64,000 bases of DNA from Streptomyces sp. SAJ15 (GTDB lineage: Bacteria; Actinomycetota; Actinomycetes; Streptomycetales; Streptomycetaceae), in the NCBI RefSeq assembly GCF_007595705.1, contig NZ_NISY01000002.1:310001-374000 (forward strand). Reading direction: 5' to 3'. This document shows positions 35,766 to 44,812 of the stretch, piece by piece. The translations under genes were made by a program, and so were the position numbers. A model generated the notes under the pieces. It was not told where the DNA came from. It searched no databases and saw only the letters and a list, made by a program, of their open reading frames with translations. Position 1 is the first letter of the stretch. Each line of letters begins with the position of its first letter.

Positions 35766-36878
35766 TTGTTTCCGCTGCTGTCTCATCTCACTCCCGCGCA
35801 CCCCTTCCACGGCTACGGCTGGGACCAGGGCTTCGCGGAGTCCTTCGCCGACTGTGTCGAAGGGGACCGGAGCCTGACGCCCGCGCGCATCGTCCGCGTC
35901 GACCGCGGACGGTGCGATCTGGTGGTGCCCGACGGCGCCGGCGTCCGCACCGTGCGCGCCGACGCCGCGCCGGTCGCCACCGGCGATCCGCTGGCCATCA
36001 TGTGCACCGGCGACTTCGCCGCCGTCGACCTCGACCAGGGGTGTGTACGGGCCCTGCTGCCACGCCGCACCGCCTTCGTGCGCTCCACCAGCTCCAAGCG
36101 CTCCGAGGGCCAGATCCTGGCCGCCAACGTCGACCAGGCGGTGATCGCGGTGTCCCTCGCCGCCGAACTCGACCTCGGCCGGATCGAGCGGTTCCTCGCC
36201 CTCGCCTGGGAGTCCGGCGCCCAGCCGCTGGTCGTCCTGACCAAGGCCGACCTGGTGCCCGACCCCCACACGCTGTCTCACCTGGTCTCGGATGTCGAGA
36301 CGGTGGCCCCGGGTGTCCAGGTGCTGCCGGTCAGCGCGGCGACCGGCGACGGCGTCGACGTGCTCGCCGCCCAGCTGGTCTCCGGCACCTCCGTGCTGCT
36401 CGGCCAGTCGGGCGCGGGCAAGTCCACCCTCGCCAACGCGCTGCTGGGCGAGGTGGTCCAGGACGTCCAGACGACCCGCGACGTCGACGGCAAGGGCCGG
36501 CACACCACCACCACGCGCGATCTGCTGCCGTTGCCCTGGGGTGGCGTGCTCATCGACACTCCCGGGCTGCGCGGCGTCGGACTCTGGGACGCCGAGGAGG
36601 GCCTCTCCCAGGTGTTCTCCGAGGTCGAGGCGCTCGCCGAGGACTGCCGCTTCCACGACTGCGCGCACCACGGCGAGCCCGGCTGCGCCGTGCTCGCCGC
36701 CGTCGCCGACGGCACCCTCCCGGAGCGCCGGCTGGACAGCTACCGCAAGCTGCTGCGGGAGAACCAGCGGCTCGCCGCCCGTACGGACGCCCGGCTGCGG
36801 GCCGAGATCCGGCGGGACTGGAAGCAGAAGCAGGCACTGGGCCGGCACATGTTGGAGCGCAAGGGACGCGGGCGGTAG
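35766..36878 (+). CDS. rsgA: Ribosome small subunit-dependent GTPase A (RsgA)
   Basis: A 370-aa circularly permuted GTPase that helps mature the 30S subunit. The order of motifs is G4 (VVLTKADL) before G1 (GQSGAGKST) and G3 (DTPGLRGV), diagnostic of RsgA. The N-terminal OB fold (RIVRVDRGRCDLVVPDG) and the C-terminal zinc domain (CRFHDCAHHGEPGC) are present. TTG 35766 was chosen because GAAGGG lies 9 bases upstream and the conserved part starts soon after (HGYGWDQGF); longer readings add low-complexity Pro/Ala sequence. Confidence 0.92.
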   Translation: MFPLLSHLTPAHPFHGYGWDQGFAESFADCVEGDRSLTPARIVRVDRGRCDLVVPDGAGVRTVRADAAPVATGDPLAIMCTGDFAAVDLDQGCVRALLPRRTAFVRSTSSKRSEGQILAANVDQAVIAVSLAAELDLGRIERFLALAWESGAQPLVVLTKADLVPDPHTLSHLVSDVETVAPGVQVLPVSAATGDGVDVLAAQLVSGTSVLLGQSGAGKSTLANALLGEVVQDVQTTRDVDGKGRHTTTTRDLLPLPWGGVLIDTPGLRGVGLWDAEEGLSQVFSEVEALAEDCRFHDCAHHGEPGCAVLAAVADGTLPERRLDSYRKLLRENQRLAARTDARLRAEIRRDWKQKQALGRHMLERKGRGR

Positions 36879-36988
36879 CCCGCGCCGGAGCGGCGGCCGT
36901 CGGCGCGTCCGGCGGCCGCCGCTCCGCACGCCCTCCCCGGGGCGGTGCCGTGTGGCCGGTGCCCCCGCTCCGGGGAAGGATGGCCACC

Positions 36989-38422
36989 ATGACTGCCGAT
37001 GCGTACGACATCGTGGTGCTGGGGGCCGGACCGACCGGGGAGAACCTGGCGGACCGCACCCGCGCGGCCGGGCTCACGACCGTGATCGTGGAGAGCGAAC
37101 TGGTCGGGGGTGAGTGCTCGTACTGGGCCTGCATGCCCAGCAAGGCGCTGCTGCGGCCGGTCACCGCGCGGGCCGACGCGCGGCGGGTGCCCGGGCTGCG
37201 CGGGCTGGTGGCCGGCCCGTTGGAGACGCCCGCCGTGCTCGCCCACCGGGACGCGTACGTCTCGCACTGGAAGGACGACGGCCAGGTCGCCTGGCTGGAG
37301 TCGGTCGGCATCGACCTCGTCCGCGGCCACGGACGGCTGGACGGGCCGCGCCGGGTCGTGGTGGACGGGCCGGACGGCGAGCGACGCGAGCTGACCGCGC
37401 GGCACGCGGTCGCGGTCTGCACCGGCAGCCGAGCCGCCGTTCCCGACCTGCCCGGCCTCGCCGCCGCCCGACCCTGGACCAGCCGCGAGGCCACCAGCGC
37501 GCCGGCCGTTCCGCAGCGGCTGGCGGTGGTCGGCGGCGGTGTGGTCGCCGTGGAGATGGCCACCGCCTGGCGCGCCCTCGGCGCGGCCGTGACCCTGCTG
37601 GTGCGGGGCGGCGGACTGCTGCCCCGCATGGAGCCCTTCGCGGGGCGGCTGGTCGCGGAGGCCCTCGCCGAGGCCGGCGTCGACGTCAGGACGCACACCT
37701 CCGTGACCGAGGTGCGGCGGAACGGCTCGGCGGACGGGCCGGTGACCCTCACCCTGGACGACGGCGGGCGGCTGGCGGTCGACGAGGTGCTCTTCGCCAC
37801 CGGCCGCGCGCCCCGCACCGACGACATCGGCCTGGAGACCGTCGGCCTGACGCCGGGCGACTGGCTGGAGGTGGACGACAGCTGCCGCGTACGGGCGGTC
37901 GGCGACGGCTGGCTGTACGCCGCCGGAGACGTCAACCACCGGGCCCTGATGACTCATCAGGGCAAGTACCAGGCCCGCATCGCGGGGGCGGCCATCGGCG
38001 CCCGGGCGCGCGGCGCGGAGGAGCAGACCGGTCGGTGGGGCGCGCACGCCGCCACCGCCGACCTCGCCGCCGTCCCACAGGTGGTCTTCACCGACCCCGA
38101 GGCGGCCTCCGTCGGGCTCACCGCCGCCGAGGCCGAGCGCCAGGGCCGTCGGGTGCGGGTGGTCGACCACGACCTCGCCCAGGTGGCGGGCGCCGGCCTG
38201 TACGCCGACGGCTATCGCGGACAGGCCCGCATCGTCGTCGACGAGGACCGCGGCCACCTGGTCGGCGCCACCTTCGTGGGCCCGGGGATCGGCGAGCTGC
38301 TGCACTCCGCCACGGTGGCCGTGGCCGGCGAGGTCCCCGTCGAGCGCCTCTGGCACGCCGTGCCGGCGTACCCGACCATCAGCGAGGTATGGCTGCGACT
38401 GCTGGAGGGCTACCGGGGCTAG
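36989..38422 (+). CDS. FAD-dependent pyridine nucleotide-disulfide oxidoreductase, atypical C-terminal motif
   Basis: A 477-aa flavoprotein of the dihydrolipoamide dehydrogenase/mercuric reductase superfamily. FAD motif IVVLGAGPTGENLADRT, redox-active pair in GGECSYWACMPSK (Cys-x4-Cys), NAD(P) motif LAVVGGGVVAVEMATAW and the second FAD motif GWLYAAGDVNH are all visible. At the C terminus, where the partner subunit normally supplies HxHPTxxE, this protein reads VPAYPTISE, so the catalytic His is replaced by Tyr. GGAAGGA precedes ATG 36989; another ATG lies three codons upstream. The substrate is unknown and probably not lipoamide. Confidence 0.88.
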   Translation: MTADAYDIVVLGAGPTGENLADRTRAAGLTTVIVESELVGGECSYWACMPSKALLRPVTARADARRVPGLRGLVAGPLETPAVLAHRDAYVSHWKDDGQVAWLESVGIDLVRGHGRLDGPRRVVVDGPDGERRELTARHAVAVCTGSRAAVPDLPGLAAARPWTSREATSAPAVPQRLAVVGGGVVAVEMATAWRALGAAVTLLVRGGGLLPRMEPFAGRLVAEALAEAGVDVRTHTSVTEVRRNGSADGPVTLTLDDGGRLAVDEVLFATGRAPRTDDIGLETVGLTPGDWLEVDDSCRVRAVGDGWLYAAGDVNHRALMTHQGKYQARIAGAAIGARARGAEEQTGRWGAHAATADLAAVPQVVFTDPEAASVGLTAAEAERQGRRVRVVDHDLAQVAGAGLYADGYRGQARIVVDEDRGHLVGATFVGPGIGELLHSATVAVAGEVPVERLWHAVPAYPTISEVWLRLLEGYRG

Positions 38423-38506
38423 GGCGGCCCGGCGCGGTCGGGACGGCCGCTGGGCGCGGTGGGGGCGCCCGCCGGGGTCGAGGCCGGCGCGCCAGGGAAA
38501 CGGCTC

Positions 38507-38532
38507 GCGGCGGCGCCCACGGGCGCCGCCGC
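38507..38532. terminator. Perfect 12-bp hairpin between convergent genes
   Basis: GCGGCGGCGCCC and GGGCGCCGCCGC are fully complementary around two bases (loop opens to six). It sits between the oxidoreductase (ends 38422) and the DUF456 gene (ends 38532) and overlaps the first base of the latter's stop, so it can terminate both. Confidence 0.65.
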
Positions 38533-39014
38533 TAACCACGGATGACGGCGCCCAGCCAGGCCCCCGCCACGATGAGGCAGGCGCAGAGCTCCACCAGCAC
38601 GCTGGTGCCGATCGCCCGCATCACCGTCCGGGTGGAGGCCCACGCCTCGCCGTGACCGCCCAGCCGCTGCCGCTCCGCTCCGTAGATCCCGGCGACGAAG
38701 CCGACCGGAGCGCCGACCAGGGGGATGACGAAGAACCCGACGATCCCGGCGACCCCGGCCAGCAGGAAGGTGCGCCGGGTGATGCCCGCCCCGTGCATCC
38801 GCCGGGCGGGCAGCAGCCACTTCACGGCCTGGTTGAGCAACAGCACGGCGGTCGCCACCGCGAGCACGCCCCAGGCGAGCCGGGTGGTCTCGGTCAGCGC
38901 CCACCACGCCACGGCCGCCCACACGATGGGTGGCCCCGGGATGCCCGGTACGACCACTCCGATCAGGCCGAGCAGCATCACCAGGCCGCACAGGATCAGC
39001 TGCCACGTCCCCAT
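38532..39014 (-). CDS. DUF456-family membrane protein
   Basis: A 160-aa membrane protein (MGTWQLILCGLVMLLGLIG). Hydrophobic segments lie at about residues 5-22, 28-45 (IVWAAVAWWAL), 50-65, 85-115 (TFLLAGVAGIVGFFVIPLVGAPVG) and 138-156. The GVVVPGIPGPPIVWAA and GAPVGFVAGIYGAE motifs are those of DUF456, a small membrane family of unknown function. The N-terminal Gly/Pro-rich motif repeats in the second half, as is usual for the family. No operon partner is evident. Confidence 0.88.
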   Translation of the reverse strand: MGTWQLILCGLVMLLGLIGVVVPGIPGPPIVWAAVAWWALTETTRLAWGVLAVATAVLLLNQAVKWLLPARRMHGAGITRRTFLLAGVAGIVGFFVIPLVGAPVGFVAGIYGAERQRLGGHGEAWASTRTVMRAIGTSVLVELCACLIVAGAWLGAVIRG

Positions 39015-39232
39015 GACCCAAGCCTGCCGGAAGCCGCCGGTGCCCGCGCGGGGGCGCCGCGCGCGTCGCGGGTCACTCGGGCGGGCTCCAGCGCGGGCGC
39101 GCGGGTGCCTGGGGCTTCAGGGCCACCGCCGTCGGAGCGGATGCGGGCGGGGCGGTACGGGGAGCCGGCGCCTCGTCAGTTCCTCGGGAGGCGCGGCGCG
39201 GCGGGCCGCGTCGTGTCCGCCCGCGCCGCGCG

Positions 39233-40219
39233 TCAACCGGTGTCCGGGCGCTCCCTCGGGGCCTCACCGGGGCGGGAGATCCACCCGCGTTCGTAGGCGT
39301 GCCAGCCGAGCTGGAGTCGGGTGGCCACACCCACCAGCTCCATCAGGCGCTTGACGCGGCGTTGGACGGTGCGGAGCCCCAGGTCCAACTGTTTGGCCGT
39401 GCTGGCGTCGGTCAGCCCCATCAGTAGCAGCGAGAGGATCCGCAGGTCGGTGGCGTCCGGACGGGCGGCGTCCGGGTCGGGCGCGGCACCGGTGAGGGTG
39501 GGCAGCGGCACGGCCTCCCGCCAGACCGCCTCGAAGAGCGCCGCCAAAGCGTCCAGCAGGCCGCTCGCGTGCACCACGAGGGCCACCGGGCCGCTGGCGC
39601 GGTCGGTCAGCGGAATGAGGGCGAGCGAACGATCCGCGATCATCAGATCGGTCGGCACCCGGTCGGTGACTCGCAGCCGGTGTCCCGCGCCGGCGCGGTC
39701 CAGCCCGCCGGGCGCCATCGCGTCGCCCAGGCCGTCCCGTTCGATGACGGCCCGGTGGGCTACCCCCTCGGTCACGGGCGGCAGCGGCCCGGGCGCCCGC
39801 CCGGAGACCAGGCTGCACACCTCCGTGGCGGCCGTCAGCCGGAGTTGGCGGAAGCGTTGCGCGACGGGCCCGGTGCCGGACACCACCTCCAACACCTCCG
39901 GGCCACCCGTCCCGGCGAGCTCCGCGCGGTACTCCTTGTCGAGCAGCGCCGCCGCCCGCTCCGCACGCGCCAACTCATGGCGCTGCCGGCTGAGTAGCGC
40001 GCCCAGCGCCACACCCGGTGGCGCCGCGACCCAGCGACCCGGCCGGGCCGGCGACCGCGCGGCCAACCCCTGGCGCTCCAGGCGGCGCAGAGCGCGTACG
40101 GCCTCCTCCTCCGGGAGGGTGAGCCGACCCGCCAGATCGGCGACCTCGGCGGAACCGAGCGCGACCAGCGCGCGATACGCAGATTCCTGCGCCTCGTCCA
40201 GACCAATGGCACTGAGCAC
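39233..40219 (-). CDS. Transcriptional regulator with TrmB-like N-terminal HTH and LuxR-type C-terminal HTH
   Basis: A 328-aa regulator starting at GTG 40219 behind GGAGGGG. The N-terminal winged helix (IGLDEAQESAYRALVALGSAEVADLAGRL, then ALRRLERQGL) resembles TrmB. A central region of about 150 residues includes a PLD-like sensory fold (LMIADRSLALIPLT). The C terminus (LRILSLLLMGLTDASTAKQLDLGLRTVQRRVKRLMEL) is a LuxR-type helix-turn-helix. This hybrid is common in Streptomyces and usually controls a neighbouring biosynthetic or stress gene; none is obvious here, so its target is unknown. Confidence 0.82.
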   Translation of the reverse strand: MLSAIGLDEAQESAYRALVALGSAEVADLAGRLTLPEEEAVRALRRLERQGLAARSPARPGRWVAAPPGVALGALLSRQRHELARAERAAALLDKEYRAELAGTGGPEVLEVVSGTGPVAQRFRQLRLTAATEVCSLVSGRAPGPLPPVTEGVAHRAVIERDGLGDAMAPGGLDRAGAGHRLRVTDRVPTDLMIADRSLALIPLTDRASGPVALVVHASGLLDALAALFEAVWREAVPLPTLTGAAPDPDAARPDATDLRILSLLLMGLTDASTAKQLDLGLRTVQRRVKRLMELVGVATRLQLGWHAYERGWISRPGEAPRERPDTG

Positions 40220-40346
40220 GTGACATCCCCTCCCCGCATGTCCCGCGTTTGGCGCAACATACTCGCACCGCCGGGCGTGTACCGCAGGAGGGTGGTGCTG
40301 GCGGAGCGCTGTTCCCGAATGGGCGGCTCTGTGGACAATTAAGCCT

Positions 40347-42818
40347 ATGACCCAGCAGGGGGACCGGCGCGGCCACGAGGACGACTGGTGGCGTGAGTTG
40401 TACGACACCGACGCGGGCGACGTGGGCCCCGCACGGCTCGGCGACACACTGGACGAACGCTTCTACTCCGCCTTCCGCGCGGTCGACCCGCCGCGCGGCA
40501 GCCCCCACGGCGTCACCGCGCGACCCACCGGCTCCACGGCCACCGGCCAGCAGGGAACCGGCCCCCCGGGCGCGATGCCCCCCGACGGCGGACGGCAGGG
40601 CGAAGGGCGTCAGGGCGGCGGCTCACGACGTGGCGGACTTCCGGAGGGCGGCCGCCACCGCGGCAGCGGTCCCCCCGAGAGCGCCTCCCACGGCGACCCC
40701 CCGTACGGCAGCACCGGCCCTTCGTGTCCCACCTCCGGCACCTCCGGGCCCACCGGACCGTCCCATCCCACGCCGGCGCGCGCCGTACCGCCCGGCGCCG
40801 TCCCGCCGCCTCGGCCGGGTGGTGTCCCACCGGGTGGCGCCCCACCGGGTTCGGCCGATCCGGGCGCGGCTGATTCGGGTGGGGGCGGTGCGCGGGGGGC
40901 TGCACCGGGTGAGGCTGGTCCCCGTGGGGCTGGTTCCCGCCGTGGGGCTGGTTCGGGTGGGGCGGAATCGCCTACGGAGGCCACGGACCCGGCCGCCCCC
41001 TCGCGGCCGGCCTCTGGTGACTCCGGACCAACCGATCCCGTGCGCCCGGTGTCGCCGCGCTCGGTGCCGCCGGCTCGGCCGGGTGGCGCCGCGCCTGGTT
41101 TCTCCGGCCCGGGGGCCCAAGTCCCGGGTACGGAGGGGGCTGGCCCGCGTCCGGCGGGCGCGGGCCAGCCCCCTCCGCCGCGTTCCGCCTCGGGTAACAC
41201 CGGTCCGGAGGCGGCAGTCCCCGGCACCGCCATCCCGGACGCCGCGCGAGCGGGCATGGCGGCCCCGGACGCCGCGCGGCCAGGCGTGGCGGGTCCGGGC
41301 GCGACCGGCTCAGGACCCAGCGCCTCGCCACCAATGGGACCGGGGCAGGCCGTCCCACCCGCCCCGCCTGCGGCGGGCTCCCGACTGCCGCGTCCGCGGG
41401 TCTCGGGAGACGCCATGGAGGCCGGAGCAACCGGCCCCGGAGCGGCGGCCCCCACGGTTCCGGCCGAGGGGGCAACCCGGCGCGGGGGGCCGCTCGGCGC
41501 GCCACCACCCGCGATCGTGCCCACCGCCCCACCCCCGGCCGGCCCTCCCGCCGGACCCTCGGCCCCGGCCTCGCCGTCGCCCTCGTCTCCGCCTTCGCCG
41601 GCCGCGGCCGGGGCCGACCGTGTTCCCGCGCGGGTGGAACACGTCGGGGACGGTCCGCCGACGTACGATCCGGAGCCCACCGCCCTGCCGCTCGCGAACC
41701 CGGCGGACTTGGACGATCTGGTGCCGGACACGGTGCTGGACGGGGCGAGTTACGGTTCGCTGACGTTGCGCGCGGTGTCGTTACGCGGCGACTCCGCGCG
41801 GTACCGCGGTGAGCCGCGACGGGACGCGCTGCTCACCGCGCGGTTCGGGGCCGGGGAGCGAGCCCTGGTGCTGGTCGCCGTGGCGAGCGGGGTGCGGGCG
41901 GCCGCGGGGGCGCATCGCGCGGCGCGGGACATGTGCGCCTGTATCGGCAGGGCGGTCGGCCGTAGCCACGCGCGGCTCGCGGAGGACGTGCGCTCCGGGC
42001 GCCGCGCCGCGCTCAAGTCCGGACTGCACCGTCTCACCGACCGTAGCCTCGGCCAACTGCGCGCCCGCGCGGGGGAACTCGGCGTGGACCCGGGGGAGTA
42101 CACCGCCTCGCTGCGCTGTCTGTTGCTGCCCGCCGACCCCGGTTGCCGCACGCGCGTCTACTTCGGCGTCGGCGACGGCGGCCTGTTCCTGCTGCGCGAC
42201 GGGGCATGGCGCGATCTCGACGCGGCCGCCGCCCCGCACCCACCGCGCCCCCCGGCCCCGCCCCCGTACGCGCCGCCGGCCCCGTCCGGGGCCGCGCCCC
42301 CGGACGCCGCCCGCGGCGCCGCGGCGCCGCCCGGCGGCTACAGCCCGTCCGGCGGCTACCGCCCGCCCGAGGGAGTGCCCGGGCTGCCAGGCCCGGAGTG
42401 GCCGCCCGACCCGCGCAGGGCCGCCGTCTTCGGCACCGCCCCACCGGCCGCGCCAGGCCCACTAGGCCCACCGGGGCAACCGGGTCCACCCGGAGGCCCG
42501 GAGCCGTCCGCGCGGTCCGCGTCGGCCGCCGGTCCGGTCTGGGAACCGGACGCACCCGCCACGGGTGGTCGCGAGCCGGGCGCCCGCACCTCCCCGTTCC
42601 GCTTCCACGCGGCCTTGGCCCGTCCGGGTGACACCCTGCTGCTGTGCAGCGCGGGGCTGGCCGATCCGCTGCGGGGGGAGCCCGCGCTGGCCGAACGGCT
42701 GGGGAGGAGCTGGGCGGCGGGTGAGCCCCCGGGGCTCGCCGCGTTCCTCGCCGACGCCCAGGTGCGGGTGAAGGGATACGCCGACGACCGTACGGCGGCG
42801 GCCGTCTGGGAGGCGTGA
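40347..42818 (+). CDS. PP2C-like phosphatase-domain protein with a very long low-complexity N terminus
   Basis: An 823-aa protein. A short conserved start (DDWWRELYDTDAGDVGPARLGDTLDERFYSA) is followed by about 400 residues of Pro/Gly/Ala/Ser-rich sequence with internal repeats such as IPDAARAGMAAPDAARPGVA. From about residue 462 a PP2C-like domain begins (GASYGSLTLRAVSLRGDSARYRGEPRRDALLTARF). The motif usually reading VADG is VASG near residue 512, so a metal-binding Asp is missing, while the late Asp pair in YADDRTAAAVW is kept. A second Pro-rich insertion (about 635-740) splits the domain. It may be an inactive, binding-only phosphatase. Confidence 0.75.
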   Translation: MTQQGDRRGHEDDWWRELYDTDAGDVGPARLGDTLDERFYSAFRAVDPPRGSPHGVTARPTGSTATGQQGTGPPGAMPPDGGRQGEGRQGGGSRRGGLPEGGRHRGSGPPESASHGDPPYGSTGPSCPTSGTSGPTGPSHPTPARAVPPGAVPPPRPGGVPPGGAPPGSADPGAADSGGGGARGAAPGEAGPRGAGSRRGAGSGGAESPTEATDPAAPSRPASGDSGPTDPVRPVSPRSVPPARPGGAAPGFSGPGAQVPGTEGAGPRPAGAGQPPPPRSASGNTGPEAAVPGTAIPDAARAGMAAPDAARPGVAGPGATGSGPSASPPMGPGQAVPPAPPAAGSRLPRPRVSGDAMEAGATGPGAAAPTVPAEGATRRGGPLGAPPPAIVPTAPPPAGPPAGPSAPASPSPSSPPSPAAAGADRVPARVEHVGDGPPTYDPEPTALPLANPADLDDLVPDTVLDGASYGSLTLRAVSLRGDSARYRGEPRRDALLTARFGAGERALVLVAVASGVRAAAGAHRAARDMCACIGRAVGRSHARLAEDVRSGRRAALKSGLHRLTDRSLGQLRARAGELGVDPGEYTASLRCLLLPADPGCRTRVYFGVGDGGLFLLRDGAWRDLDAAAAPHPPRPPAPPPYAPPAPSGAAPPDAARGAAAPPGGYSPSGGYRPPEGVPGLPGPEWPPDPRRAAVFGTAPPAAPGPLGPPGQPGPPGGPEPSARSASAAGPVWEPDAPATGGREPGARTSPFRFHAALARPGDTLLLCSAGLADPLRGEPALAERLGRSWAAGEPPGLAAFLADAQVRVKGYADDRTAAAVWEA

Positions 42819-42918
42819 CCGGCCGGTCCATGGGTTGATGGACGAGTACCGCACTCGACGCCGGGTATCCGACCCAACCCCGACGGGTGGCGCACCCGAA
42901 GCCGGAAGGAGCCGGACG

Positions 42919-44661
42919 ATGGCGAAGCAGAACGTGGCGGAACAGTTCGTGGACCTTCTGGCGCGCGCCGGCGTGCGACGGCTGTACGGGGTCGTGGGCG
43001 ACAGCCTCAACCCCGTCGTGGACGCGGTCCGCCGCACCAGGTCGATCGACTGGATCCAGGTGCGCCACGAGGAGGTCGCGGCGTTCGCCGCCGGTGCCGA
43101 GGCCCAGTTGACCGCCCGGCTGGCCGCCTGCGCGGGTTCCTGCGGGCCCGGCAACCTGCACCTCATCAACGGCCTGTACGACGCCCACCGCTCCATGGCC
43201 CCGGTGCTCGCCCTCGCCTCGCACATCCCCAGCAGCGAGATCGGCACCGGCTACTTCCAGGAGACCCACCCCGACCAGCTGTTCCGCGAGTGCAGCCACT
43301 ACTGCGAACTGATCTCCAGCCCCCAGCAGATGCCGCGGGTGCTTCAGACGGCGATCCAGCACGCGGTCGGACGCGGCGGGGTCAGCGTCGTGGCGCTGCC
43401 CGGCGACGTCGCCGCCCGTCCGGCGCCGGAGCGCGCCGAGGAGCACGCCCTGGTCACCTCCCGGCCCACCGTGCGGCCCGGGGACGCGGAGATCGACGAG
43501 CTCGCGCGCATGGTTGACGAGGCCCGGCGGGTGACACTGTTCTGCGGCAGCGGCACCGCCGGCGCCCACCGCGAGGTGATGGCCTTCGCCGAGCGGGTGA
43601 AGGCCCCGGTCGGGCACGCGCTGCGGGGCAAGGAGCACATCCAGTACGACAACCCGTACGACGTCGGCATGAGCGGGCTGCTCGGCTACGGCGCGGCGTA
43701 CGACGCCACCCACGAGTGCGACCTGCTGATCCTGCTCGGCACCGACTTCCCGTACGGCGCCTTCCTCCCCGACGACGTGCGGACGGTGCAGGTGGACGTG
43801 CGGCCCGAGCACCTCGGCCGGCGCTCCAAGCTCGACCTGGCGGTGTGGGGCGACGTGCGCGAGACGCTGCGCTGTCTGACCCCGAAGGTGCGGCCCAAGA
43901 AGAACCGCGCGTTCCTCGACCGGATGCTGAAGAAGCACGCCGAGGCGCTGGAGGGGGTCGTCCGCGCCTACACCCGCAAGGTGGAGCGCCATGTGCCGAT
44001 CCACCCGGAGTACGTGGCCTCGGTGCTGGACGAGGAGGCCGCCGCCGACGCGGTCTTCACCGTGGACACCGGGATGTGCAACGTCTGGGCGGCGCGCTAC
44101 CTCACGCCCAACGGCCGGCGCCGGGTGATCGGCTCGTTCACCCATGGATCGATGGCCAACGCCCTGCCGCAGGCGATCGGCGCGCAGTTCCTCGACCGGC
44201 GCCGCCAGGTCGTCTCGATGTCGGGGGACGGCGGGTTCACCATGCTGATGGGGGACTTCCTCACCCTGGTCCAGTACGAACTGCCGGTGAAGGTCGTGCT
44301 GTTCAACAACTCCTCGCTGGGCATGGTGGAGCTGGAGATGCTGGTCGCCGGGCTGCACTCGTACGGGACCGAGAACCACAACCCGGACTTCGCCGCCATC
44401 GCGACCGCGGCCGGGGCCTTCGGGGTGCGCGTGGAGAAGCCCAAGCAACTGCGCGGCGCGCTGCGCGCCGCGTTCAAGCACCGGGGACCGGCCCTCGTCG
44501 ACGTGGTCACCGACCCCAACGCGCTCTCCATCCCGCCGAAGATCAAGGCGGAGATGGTGACCGGATTCGCGCTGTCGGCGAGCAAGATGGTCCTGGACGG
44601 CGGGGTCGGGAAGATGGTGCAGATGGCGCGTTCCAACCTGCGTAACGTGCCGCGCCCCTGA
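42919..44661 (+). CDS. poxB: ThDP-dependent pyruvate dehydrogenase/oxidase (PoxB-like)
   Basis: A 580-aa thiamine-diphosphate enzyme with GGAAGGA upstream of ATG 42919. The N-terminal PYR domain has the activating Glu in QVRHEEVAAFAAGAEAQL; the central domain starts near ARRVTLFCGSGTAGAH; the PP domain has the ThDP motif GDGGFTMLMGDFLTLVQYE ending VLFNNSSLGMV. Overall match and length fit pyruvate:quinone oxidoreductase, which oxidises pyruvate to acetate and CO2 with FAD. The C-terminal part ends KMVQMARSNLRNV, where E. coli PoxB has its membrane-binding helix. Acetolactate synthase is a less likely alternative. Confidence 0.88.
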   Translation: MAKQNVAEQFVDLLARAGVRRLYGVVGDSLNPVVDAVRRTRSIDWIQVRHEEVAAFAAGAEAQLTARLAACAGSCGPGNLHLINGLYDAHRSMAPVLALASHIPSSEIGTGYFQETHPDQLFRECSHYCELISSPQQMPRVLQTAIQHAVGRGGVSVVALPGDVAARPAPERAEEHALVTSRPTVRPGDAEIDELARMVDEARRVTLFCGSGTAGAHREVMAFAERVKAPVGHALRGKEHIQYDNPYDVGMSGLLGYGAAYDATHECDLLILLGTDFPYGAFLPDDVRTVQVDVRPEHLGRRSKLDLAVWGDVRETLRCLTPKVRPKKNRAFLDRMLKKHAEALEGVVRAYTRKVERHVPIHPEYVASVLDEEAAADAVFTVDTGMCNVWAARYLTPNGRRRVIGSFTHGSMANALPQAIGAQFLDRRRQVVSMSGDGGFTMLMGDFLTLVQYELPVKVVLFNNSSLGMVELEMLVAGLHSYGTENHNPDFAAIATAAGAFGVRVEKPKQLRGALRAAFKHRGPALVDVVTDPNALSIPPKIKAEMVTGFALSASKMVLDGGVGKMVQMARSNLRNVPRP

Positions 44662-44743
44662 ACACCCGGTGAGCGCCGGGTGAGCGCCACAGGCGAAACG
44701 ACCGTCACGAGGGCGCGATGTTCCGGGAGGGGACTCGCGGGGC

Positions 44744-44812
44744 ATGCATCCCGTGTGCACGTTCGAGGACAGTGCGATCCGGACGGCCGACGCGAGCGGG
44801 GGCGGAGCCTGA
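44744..44812 (+). other. 22-codon frame with strong RBS just before the ATPase gene
   Basis: ATG 44744 follows GGGAGGGGA by about 10 bases and encodes MHPVCTFEDSAIRTADASGG plus two residues before TGA. It overlaps the start region of the ATP-binding protein in another frame. It might be a small leader ORF or the true N terminus of that gene separated by a frameshift. Confidence 0.25.
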
